Positions 1 to 5,422 of a DNA stretch of 6,598 nt are shown here, one piece after another (within the stretch, counting starts at the first letter, position 1; each line of letters starts with the position of its first letter). Below the pieces are notes generated by a model. The model saw only the letters and a list, made by a program, of their open reading frames with translations. It ran no database searches and had not been told where the DNA came from. The translations under genes and the position numbers were made by a program. Origin of the DNA: Acidobacteriaceae bacterium (GTDB lineage: Bacteria > Acidobacteriota > Terriglobia > Terriglobales > Acidobacteriaceae); assembly GCA_003165855.1 (NCBI GenBank), contig PMXH01000194.1, positions 349-6,946 of the forward strand, given 5' to 3'.

Positions 1-2082
1 GTCGCCCGTGCCGTGCACCAGCAAGAGCGCTCCATGCAGATTCGCGGCCGCCTTCGTCACGTCGGACCCTTCGTAGCCGGTCGGATCATCTTTGAGCAGG
101 CCCATGTAGCGCTCGGTATAGATGGTGTCGTAGTTGATCTGGTCGGTCACGGGCGCCACCGCAACTCCGGCGCGGAAGCGCACCGAGTGCGTCATCGCAT
201 AGAGCGTCATCGATCCGCCGTTTGACCATCCCCAGATCGCGATGCGGTTCTGGTCCAACTGTGGGTATTGCGCCAGCAGCTGATCAAGCGCGGTAAGCTG
301 ATCTTTCAATTCGATGGCTCCGAACTCGTGACGAATCGTAGTCTGGAATTTGCGGTCGCGGCCCGGAGTTCCGCGGTTGTCCACGGAGAAGATCGCGAAG
401 CCCTTGCGTGCCAGAATCTCATCAAACGGACTCGGCGGGGCTTTCAACACCGTTTGCCCCCCAGGACCGCCATAGATATTTACGATTAACGGAATCCAGC
501 CGCTGGGGGGCGGCGCTTCCGGTGGAAGCAATAAACGTCCGTAAAGCGTCGTGCCGTCCTCGGCCTTGAACTCCAGAAACTTCGGAGCCCGCAATCCATA
601 TTCCGCAACTTCATCGCGCGCCTGCCACACCGGAGCGCACGCGCCACCCACCGCGCACAGCGACATCCGCGGCGCGGTCGTGGGGCCTAGAAACGTTTGC
701 TCGTAGTGCTTGCCGTCCTCGGAGAAGTTACTGAAGTGAAGCCCATCCTCGTGCGAGAGCTGCTGCAGTCCCGTTCCATCCAGCTTGACGGAATAGATAT
801 GTTGCTGCCGCGGGTCATCGCGGTTGGCCAGGAAGAACACCGCGTCGGCCACTTCATCCACTCCCTCGATTCCCAGCACCGCAAAATCGCCCCGCGTGAG
901 CTGCCGCTCCAGTTTTGCATCGGCAGCCATCGGGTTCTGCTGATCGAAGCTGTAAAGGTAAAGATGCATGTTCCCGTCGCGCCAGCTCGGCCACAGGAAC
1001 CGACCGCTGGACTTGAGGAAACGAACCTCTACATGGTCGAAGTCGATCCACGCGCCGGGCGTGGTTTCGGTCAGAACAATGCGCGACTTCCCCGATTTCA
1101 CGTCCACGAAATACAAATCCATTTTGTCCTCTGGGCGGTTGAGAACCTCCGCCCAGATCACTCCGTCTCGAACCCAGCCAAAACGCGGGATGTAAGCCTC
1201 GCCTGCGCTGGTCAGGGAATCATTTATCAGGGAAATCCAGCGAACCTTACCCCTGTCGGCATCCACCACGCCGAGCTTGACCACTGGGTTTGCGTCTCCG
1301 ACTTTCGGATACTTTTCGTTGTCCACCGTCGGGTGCGTGGGGATCAGATTGGTGATGGGATAAGTTGGAACCTTGCTTTCGTCCATGTGCAGAAAGACGA
1401 TCTGCTTGCTGTCGGGTGACCAGAAATAATTGCTGCGTACCGCTAACTCTTCCCCGTAGACCCAATCGATATCGCCGTTGAACAGATCGTCTGCTGTGTC
1501 CTTCGTGAGTTGCCTTTCGCCATTGCCGCTCACCGGCCGCACATAAAGGTTGTGCTTGCGCACATAAGAAACATGGCTGGCATCGGGGGAGAACTTGGGA
1601 TCGCCGCTGGGGTCGGGGGCCGACGTGAACTGCACCGCCGTACTGGTCGTTAGGTCGAACAGCCAAAGTTGTCCTTGCGAGTCGAAAATCAGGTGCTTCG
1701 AATCCGGAGCCCACAGGTAGGCCGCAACGTGATAGCGCGTGAGTCGCTCCTTCTCGCGCTCGTCCTTCACTTTGTTATTGTCCGGTGCGAGTGAGGCCAG
1801 CTTGGCGGCGCTGACCAGCACTTTTTTCTCGCCCGTAGCCGCATCCACATACCACAGTTCGCCGTGTTCTCCCTCGTCGTCGCGCTGCACAAACGAGAGC
1901 TTGGTTCCGTCGGGACTCCACTCGATAGTCTCTGGAGCGCGTCCCGTCAGGCCACCCGGAGCGTAGATTGCCTCAATGGTAAGCGGCTTCATGGGGGACG
2001 GCGATTGCGCCCAAAGAGGCGCCAGCAGACTGGACAGAAAGGTGAGAGCGGCAAACGCGGCGACTGCAACCTTTGTTTTCAC
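1..2082 (-). CDS. Secreted S9 family (DPP-IV-like) serine peptidase, 3' end cut by window edge
   Basis: Probable exported dipeptidyl-peptidase releasing N-terminal dipeptides from peptides outside the cytoplasm. The frame is open for 694 codons from a GTG at 2082 to the left edge, with no stop seen. Residues 1-25 look like a Sec signal peptide (K2, K4, a hydrophobic stretch, cleavage near LWA|Q). Residues about 40-430 form the DPP-IV beta-propeller, with several WSPDG/WSPDS-type repeats and the motif DWVYGEEL at 206-213; E211-E212 match the human DPP4 pair E205-E206 that binds the substrate amino terminus. The alpha/beta-hydrolase domain has YGGPGG (Y537, oxyanion Tyr), the nucleophile in GWSNGG (S620) and YTERYMG at 655-661. 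Y537 and S620 are 83 residues apart, as in human DPP4. The last visible codon, D694 in HGTGD, should be the catalytic Asp; the His lies outside. The family is usually about 720-760 residues, so little is missing. The Ser is followed by Asn, as in prolyl oligopeptidase, not by the Tyr of DPP4. The GTG start has only a weak GGGG upstream but keeps the signal peptide; the next in-frame ATG (codon 31) would remove it. S9 DPP assignment is firm; exact specificity is inferred. Confidence 0.93.
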   Translation of the reverse strand, partial: MKTKVAVAAFAALTFLSSLLAPLWAQSPSPMKPLTIEAIYAPGGLTGRAPETIEWSPDGTKLSFVQRDDEGEHGELWYVDAATGEKKVLVSAAKLASLAPDNNKVKDEREKERLTRYHVAAYLWAPDSKHLIFDSQGQLWLFDLTTSTAVQFTSAPDPSGDPKFSPDASHVSYVRKHNLYVRPVSGNGERQLTKDTADDLFNGDIDWVYGEELAVRSNYFWSPDSKQIVFLHMDESKVPTYPITNLIPTHPTVDNEKYPKVGDANPVVKLGVVDADRGKVRWISLINDSLTSAGEAYIPRFGWVRDGVIWAEVLNRPEDKMDLYFVDVKSGKSRIVLTETTPGAWIDFDHVEVRFLKSSGRFLWPSWRDGNMHLYLYSFDQQNPMAADAKLERQLTRGDFAVLGIEGVDEVADAVFFLANRDDPRQQHIYSVKLDGTGLQQLSHEDGLHFSNFSEDGKHYEQTFLGPTTAPRMSLCAVGGACAPVWQARDEVAEYGLRAPKFLEFKAEDGTTLYGRLLLPPEAPPPSGWIPLIVNIYGGPGGQTVLKAPPSPFDEILARKGFAIFSVDNRGTPGRDRKFQTTIRHEFGAIELKDQLTALDQLLAQYPQLDQNRIAIWGWSNGGSMTLYAMTHSVRFRAGVAVAPVTDQINYDTIYTERYMGLLKDDPTGYEGSDVTKAAANLHGALLLVHGTGD

Positions 2083-2090
2083 GTGAAACC
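2075..2090. other. parS-like palindrome over the peptidase start codon
   Basis: The centre TTTCACGTGAAA (2077-2088) is a perfect 12-bp palindrome. Aligned to the widely conserved ParB-binding site TGTTTCACGTGAAACA, 13 of 16 positions match, and 13 of 14 in the inner GTTTCACGTGAAAC core; the only core mismatch is T instead of G at 2076. The GTG start of the S9 peptidase (2082-2080, minus strand) lies inside it. Known parS sites tolerate one or two mismatches and may lie inside genes. Against it: no parAB, dnaA or other origin-proximal gene is in the window. It could also be another regulator's operator or chance. Confidence 0.35.
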
Positions 2091-2197
2091 CCAGAAACGA
2101 GAAGTGACGGCAAGAGCGGAACGGAAAAGTCTACACCCGGAAAGGCCTTCCGTGGGCGCTTTGGCTCGCCCGGCAACAGGGAGTCCCCGTTTCCGCG

Positions 2198-2206
2198 TGG
2201 TAGAAT
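2198..2206 (+). promoter_or_regulatory. Extended -10 promoter for the zinc-ribbon/rlmI unit
   Basis: TGGTAGAAT fits the extended -10 pattern TGn-TATAAT, with five of six bases of the hexamer. No good -35 hexamer is seen 16-18 bp upstream, which extended -10 promoters can tolerate. Transcription would start near 2213, leaving a leader of about 14 nt with no Shine-Dalgarno sequence before the ATG at 2227. In the rest of the 144-bp divergent spacer (2083-2226) I find no convincing minus-strand promoter; a TAGACT on the minus strand at 2134-2129 has no matching -35. Confidence 0.45.
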
Positions 2207-2226
2207 CGGGACTGAGCCCTCTCGGG

Positions 2227-3357
2227 ATGCTTCCAGAAATAGACAACCTGCTGCACCTGCAAGAAGCGGACAAGGAAATACGCCGTCTGCAGGATGAAAT
2301 CGCCGAACTTCCCAAGCGCGTTGCCGCCATCGAACACAAACTCGCGAACACCAAACTCCAACTGGAAAAAGCTCAGGCCGCAGTCAAGGCCGACGAAGCC
2401 GCGCGCCGCCAGTACGAAGCTGCCATCACCGCCGTCCGCGGCAAGATTTCCAAGTACCGCGATCAGTCTCTCGACGTAAAAACTAACGATCAATACAAAG
2501 CGCTGTTGCACGAGATCCAGTTTGCGGAGAAGGAGATCGCCGCAACCGAAGACAAGATCCTTGAGTTGATGGTGAATGCGGACGCGCGCGACCGGCAAGT
2601 GAAGGCCGCCCAGGCTGATTTGAAGGCAGAAGCTGCCGAGATTGAAAAAGAGAAAATTGAAGCCCGCCAGCGCACCGCCGAAGACGAAAAGCAACTCGTC
2701 GAGTGGCATGCCAAGCGCGATCAGATGCGGGCCGGCGTCAATGAGGATCTTCTGCGCCATTACGAGCGAGTCTCCAAATTTCGCGGCAGCGGCATCTCTG
2801 AGGTGCGCGATCACAAATGCATGGCCTGCCAGGTCATGTTGCGGCCGCAGATTTACAATGATGTCCGCACCGGCCAGCAAACGGTGATCTGCGATTCCTG
2901 CCAGCGCGTTCTGTACTTCAATCCCGCCAACGAAATGCAGGCTCTCGAGCCCGAACACAAGCGCGTACGCCGCCATCATCCCAAGATCGATGCGCCCCAA
3001 GCGTGGTATTACCGCGCCGAGTTCAGCGATGCCGGCGAAGTGTTCTTGTGTATGCAAAACGCCGGCGGCCAAGCCAGCCGCTGCGTTTTCGACGTCGGTA
3101 CCGGACGGCTCGTCGGCGACATTCTCAGCCGCGAAGGGGATTTCCGCCAAGCCTTCCCCGAAGACATTACCGGCGCCATTCGCCTCAACGGAAGCTGGAC
3201 GGAAAAAGAGATGGAAAACTGGGGCACCGAGATTCCCATGAACGCTCTTGATTCCCTTCACACCGATCTCGAGGCCGCCCGCTACGAAATGAATGCCCGC
3301 ACTACCGCCAAGCCTGAGAAGCCCGCGGGCGTTCCCACCGAGCAAGCCGCCAGCTAG
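2227..3357 (+). CDS. C4 zinc-ribbon coiled-coil protein with unrecognised C-terminal extension
   Basis: A 376-residue cytoplasmic protein. Residues about 1-165 are a charged coiled-coil hairpin whose turn, DVKTNDQYKALL (83-94), is typical of the family that includes H. pylori HP0958/FlgZ and mycobacterial Rv2229c. A C4 zinc ribbon follows: C198-x2-C201, then C222-x2-C225. Family members are mostly about 230-250 residues and are described as nucleic-acid- or protein-binding adaptors; HP0958 binds RpoN and flagellin mRNA. The role here is unknown. Residues about 250-376 are an extra region that I do not recognise, ending in a low-complexity Ala/Pro/Lys/Glu tail. The frame is open back to 1864, but the ATG at 2227 gives the family-like beginning MLPEIDNLLHLQEADKEI, and the upstream part has no family character. 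The gene is 19 bp before the RlmI-type methyltransferase and probably shares its transcript. Zinc-ribbon assignment is strong; function is open. Confidence 0.9.
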   Translation: MLPEIDNLLHLQEADKEIRRLQDEIAELPKRVAAIEHKLANTKLQLEKAQAAVKADEAARRQYEAAITAVRGKISKYRDQSLDVKTNDQYKALLHEIQFAEKEIAATEDKILELMVNADARDRQVKAAQADLKAEAAEIEKEKIEARQRTAEDEKQLVEWHAKRDQMRAGVNEDLLRHYERVSKFRGSGISEVRDHKCMACQVMLRPQIYNDVRTGQQTVICDSCQRVLYFNPANEMQALEPEHKRVRRHHPKIDAPQAWYYRAEFSDAGEVFLCMQNAGGQASRCVFDVGTGRLVGDILSREGDFRQAFPEDITGAIRLNGSWTEKEMENWGTEIPMNALDSLHTDLEAARYEMNARTTAKPEKPAGVPTEQAAS

Positions 3358-3376
3358 ATACGTTTAAGATTGCTGC

Positions 3377-4588
3377 ATGTCCAAACCGCCCGCCCTGCGC
3401 CCTGACCTCGTCGTTAAGGTTTCCCCGCGCGGCGCATCCCGCCTGAAGGATGGCCATGTCTGGGTCTACCGCTCGGACATTGTTTCCGCCAACGAAGTTC
3501 CGCCCGGCTCGCTGGTCACCGTCACCGACCATCGTGGCCAGGTTCTCGGCACCGCGCTCTATTCCAGTTCGTCGCAAATTGCCATTCGCCTTGTCTCGCG
3601 CGAACCCGTGGCTGATTTTCCGGCACTGCTTCGTCAGCGCATCGCCGAGGCCATCGCCTATCGCGAGAAGATCGTCCACGACAGCAACGCTTACCGAATC
3701 ATCTTCAGCGAAGCTGATTTTCTTCCCGGCCTGATTGTCGATCGCTACAACGACATTCTCTCGATGCAGATTCTCACCCAGGCAATGGACGCGGAGATTG
3801 TGCGTGAGACGCTAATTTCCGAGCTCACCGAGCGGCTTCATCCCTCGGCTATCGTCGAGCGAGTAGATCCGCGGGTCCGACAACTCGAGGAGCTACTGCC
3901 GCGTCCATCCGGCTTGGAGACTGGTGAGAGGACTTCGACGATCTTCACCATGAACGGCATCCAGTTCCACTTCGACGCGCTCGCAGGCCAGAAAACCGGA
4001 GCCTTCCTTGACCAGCGCGAGAACTATGCCGCCGCCGCCCAATACGCCCACGGTGAGGCCCTCGACGTCTTCTGCTATCAAGGCGGTTTCGCCCTTCATC
4101 TGGCTCCCCGCTGCTCGCACGTCACCGCGGTTGATAGCTCCCGGCCCGCGCTCGAAGTGGCCGACCAGAACGCCGCGCTCAACCACGCACAACTCGGTGA
4201 CAGAGGCAAAGAGATCGAATGGATCGAGGCCAACGCCTTCGATTTGCTGAAAGACTATGCCTCTTCCGGCCACGGCTATGACACCATCGTTCTCGATCCG
4301 CCCGCCTTCGCCAAGAGCAAGCGCGATCTTGATGCCGCCCTGCGCGGCTACAAAGAACTCAACCTGCGCGCCCTGAAGATGCTGCGCCCCGGCGGGATCC
4401 TGGTCACGTGCTCGTGCTCCTACCACGTCAGCCAAGCCGACTTTCTCAAAATGCTGGCCGACGCAGCCCGGGACGCTCATCGAAGCGTGCGCCTGACCGA
4501 GGTCCGCGGCCAGTCCAAAGATCATCCAGTCCTGCTAAACATTCCCGAAACGGCTTACTTGAAGTGCGTGATAGCCATCATAAGCTGA
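3377..4588 (+). CDS. rlmI: 23S rRNA (cytosine-C5) methyltransferase, RlmI type
   Basis: A 403-residue cytoplasmic enzyme, close to the 396 of E. coli RlmI, which methylates C1962 of 23S rRNA using S-adenosylmethionine. Residues about 10-75 are the N-terminal PUA RNA-binding domain (SPRGASRLKDGHVWVYRSDI). A central segment contains FLPGLIVDRY (115-124). The Rossmann methyltransferase follows, with SAM-binding motif I DVFCYQGGF (230-238), the acidic loop AVDSS (251-255), motif IV LDPPAF (306-311) and SCS with the likely catalytic Cys347. The end matches RlmI closely, with the DHPV (382-385) and YLK (394-396) signatures. It is intact from ATG to TGA. No clear Shine-Dalgarno sequence precedes the ATG, and the short 19-bp gap suggests translation on the same mRNA as the zinc-ribbon gene. 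Family assignment is secure; the exact target cytosine is inferred from homology. A close paralogue acting on another position, such as RlmK-like C2069 or RlmO-type enzymes, is less likely. Confidence 0.92.
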   Translation: MSKPPALRPDLVVKVSPRGASRLKDGHVWVYRSDIVSANEVPPGSLVTVTDHRGQVLGTALYSSSSQIAIRLVSREPVADFPALLRQRIAEAIAYREKIVHDSNAYRIIFSEADFLPGLIVDRYNDILSMQILTQAMDAEIVRETLISELTERLHPSAIVERVDPRVRQLEELLPRPSGLETGERTSTIFTMNGIQFHFDALAGQKTGAFLDQRENYAAAAQYAHGEALDVFCYQGGFALHLAPRCSHVTAVDSSRPALEVADQNAALNHAQLGDRGKEIEWIEANAFDLLKDYASSGHGYDTIVLDPPAFAKSKRDLDAALRGYKELNLRALKMLRPGGILVTCSCSYHVSQADFLKMLADAARDAHRSVRLTEVRGQSKDHPVLLNIPETAYLKCVIAIIS

Positions 4589-4611
4589 TGAAAATGAACT
4601 AAATAACTACA

Positions 4612-4640
4612 TTGACAGTAATACACTCATATTTTATGCT
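4612..4640 (+). promoter_or_regulatory. Sigma-70 promoter of hsp20
   Basis: A perfect -35 TTGACA (4612-4617), a 17-bp spacer, and -10 TATGCT (4635-4640), which matches TATAAT at four of six positions including the TA start and final T. The predicted start near 4647 gives a 5' UTR of about 77 nt. The promoter lies in a strikingly AT-rich patch (about 4590-4645) compared with the flanking genes. I see no sigma-32 promoter, CIRCE element or HspR HAIR element here, so transcription may be housekeeping, with heat control placed elsewhere. No terminator separates rlmI from this promoter, so read-through is possible. Confidence 0.75.
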
Positions 4641-4683
4641 TCTTTTGTGCTGAACAGGCATCTAAACTTGTGAACGGCAACAC

Positions 4684-4720
4684 CGAATTCCTACGAAACC
4701 CAAGCACAGAAGGAGATTTG
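4684..4720 (+). promoter_or_regulatory. Possible RNA thermometer hiding the hsp20 Shine-Dalgarno
   Basis: In the 5' UTR, CGAAUUCCU (4684-4692) can pair with AGGAGAUUUG (4711-4720). This gives nine pairs with one bulged A at 4716, two of them G-U, and an 18-nt loop. The strand trapped on the 3' side is the Shine-Dalgarno itself. Short AU/GU-rich hairpins in which a UCCU or similar run masks AGGA are known RNA thermometers of small heat-shock genes, for example hsp17 of Synechocystis. The pairing is read by eye; folding energy and competing structures were not calculated, and the loop is large. It is neither a classical ROSE (no UYGCU motif) nor a fourU element. Confidence 0.35.
4710..4715 (+). 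promoter_or_regulatory. Strong ribosome binding site that sets the hsp20 start
   Basis: AAGGAG is followed by 8 nt and then ATG at 4724. It is the best Shine-Dalgarno sequence in the window. It supports 4724 over an in-frame GTG at 4670, which has no such site and would add 18 residues unlike Hsp20 beginnings. Confidence 0.9.
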
Positions 4721-4723
4721 ACC

Positions 4724-5236
4724 ATGACCGTACTGACCCGTTTTGAACCATTCCGTGAGTTTTCCAGCCTGCAGGACCGCATCAACCGCGTGTTCCGCGA
4801 ATCCTACGGACACGGACCCGAAGGCCGGGATGAATCCCTCACCACCTCGAGTTTTGCCCCCGCTGTTGACGTCTACGAAGATGAGCACACCGTCACCTTG
4901 AAGATTGAGGTTCCGGGCATCGACGAAAAAGACATCGACGTCCAGCTCGAGAACAACACCCTCACCGTGCACGGCGAGCGCAAGATCGAGAAGGAAGAGA
5001 AAGAAGAGAACTACCGCCGAGTGGAGCGCCAATATGGCAGCTTCACCCGCACCTTCACCCTGCCTACCACCGTGGATTCCGAGAAGGTTTCGGCAACCTA
5101 CGACAAGGGCGTGTTGAAGATCGCTCTGCCCAAAAAAGCCGAAGCCAAGCCTAAGCAGATCAAGGTCAACGTGGGCGGGGTCAAAGCAGAAAACGAGAAG
5201 ACCCTGGAAGCCAAGGGGCCCAGCAAGGCAGCGTAA
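4724..5236 (+). CDS. hsp20: Small heat-shock protein, Hsp20/alpha-crystallin family
   Basis: A 170-residue ATP-independent cytoplasmic holdase that binds unfolding proteins and keeps them refoldable by DnaK and ClpB. The N-terminal arm (1-42) has the FEPFREFSSLQDRINRVF pattern common in bacterial class A small Hsps. The alpha-crystallin domain spans about 45-140: FAPAVDVYEDEHTVTLKIEV, PGIDEKDIDV (64-73), the FTLP strand (111-114), and the signature GVLKIALPK at 129-137. The C-terminal tail carries an I-x-V type motif in IKVNV (146-150), which docks into a neighbouring subunit in oligomers, then a charged Lys/Glu/Ala tail. The linker at 87-96 is rich in Glu and Lys. The gene has its own promoter and a terminator, so it is probably monocistronic. 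clpB follows in the same direction 186 bp later, fitting a shared role in aggregate handling. Confidence 0.96.
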   Translation: MTVLTRFEPFREFSSLQDRINRVFRESYGHGPEGRDESLTTSSFAPAVDVYEDEHTVTLKIEVPGIDEKDIDVQLENNTLTVHGERKIEKEEKEENYRRVERQYGSFTRTFTLPTTVDSEKVSATYDKGVLKIALPKKAEAKPKQIKVNVGGVKAENEKTLEAKGPSKAA

Positions 5237-5261
5237 GCTTGCAGCTCGAAGGTCTACAATC

Positions 5262-5299
5262 ACGGGAGGCGGCGCAGATAACCGCCTCCCGTTGTTTTG
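5262..5299 (+). terminator. Intrinsic terminator after hsp20
   Basis: A perfect 11-bp GC-rich stem, ACGGGAGGCGG (5262-5272) with CCGCCTCCCGT (5282-5292), encloses a 9-nt loop and is followed by the T-rich run TGTTTTGT. The hairpin begins 26 nt after the hsp20 stop. The T run follows on the plus strand only, so it should end hsp20 transcription and separate it from clpB. Confidence 0.92.
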
Positions 5300-5410
5300 T
5301 AATTTGGTAGTTGTGTAATTTAGCAATTTTGAAATCCGTAGAACTCGACCGTCAAACAAGACCCCGCTGGGTTTCAAAATTACTCAATTACAAAATTACC
5401 AAATCACTAA
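5296..5410. repeat. Inverted pair of AT-rich 8-bp-period repeat arms upstream of clpB
   Basis: The left arm (5296-5337) and right arm (5369-5410) are reverse complements at 35 of 42 positions, around a spacer of 31 bp. Each arm is itself a degenerate tandem array with 8-bp spacing. Left units start at 5299, 5307, 5315 and 5323, with form GTAATTTN; right units start at 5376, 5384, 5392 and 5400, with form NAAATTAC. The arms are almost pure A/T and contrast with the GC-rich coding around them. The left arm overlaps the T run of the terminator, and the right arm ends 2 bp before the clpB ribosome site. As RNA it could form a long imperfect hairpin; as DNA it could be a dispersed intergenic element or a binding array. 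I see no transposase or clear target-site duplication, and I could not identify a clpB promoter within it. Confidence 0.75.
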
Positions 5411-5412
5411 AT

Positions 5413-5416
5413 GGAG
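5413..5416 (+). promoter_or_regulatory. Ribosome binding site of clpB
   Basis: GGAG lies 6 nt before the ATG at 5423. An in-frame ATG at 5411 overlaps this site and would only add MESP; the start at 5423 gives the usual ClpB beginning MAIRFEKFT. The site sits immediately outside the right arm of the inverted repeat. Confidence 0.7.
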
Positions 5417-5422
5417 TCCCCC

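Noticed and set aside
697..1419. 240-codon open frame on the plus strand within the peptidase gene
   Set aside because: The minus strand holds a continuous DPP-IV propeller with conserved motifs in the correct order, so this plus-strand frame is not credible.
1864..2226. Upstream extension of the zinc-ribbon frame to 497 codons
   Set aside because: It overlaps the coding start of the peptidase on the other strand, is rich in Arg/Ser/Pro without motifs, and the family-like protein begins only at 2227.
2131..3345. 404-codon open frame on the minus strand opposite the zinc-ribbon gene
   Set aside because: Its translation is Gly/Ala/Leu-rich without family motifs. The plus-strand frame has clear zinc-ribbon and coiled-coil signatures, so the antisense frame is a by-product of GC-rich codon use.
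4404..4409. Second CACGTG inside rlmI as another parS copy
   Set aside because: Only the central six bases match; the flanks differ from the parS consensus, so it is ordinary coding sequence.
3893..4525. 210-codon minus-strand frame opposite rlmI
   Set aside because: It lies over the conserved SAM-binding and catalytic motifs of the methyltransferase and has no family features of its own.
4670..4723. Upstream GTG start for hsp20 adding 18 residues
   Set aside because: It lacks a ribosome site, while AAGGAG sits 8 nt before the ATG at 4724, which also gives the normal Hsp20 beginning.
5296..5410. Reading the AT-rich inverted repeat as an insertion sequence or MITE with target duplication
   Set aside because: There is no transposase and no convincing flanking direct repeat, and the arms are internally periodic, which is not typical of MITE ends. 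It is kept only as a repeat of unknown nature.
5300..5422. CIRCE element or sigma-32 promoter for clpB
   Set aside because: A TTAGCA at 5320-5325 and a TTGAAAT at 5329-5335 recall parts of these signals, but the second half of CIRCE and a CCCCAT-type -10 are both absent.
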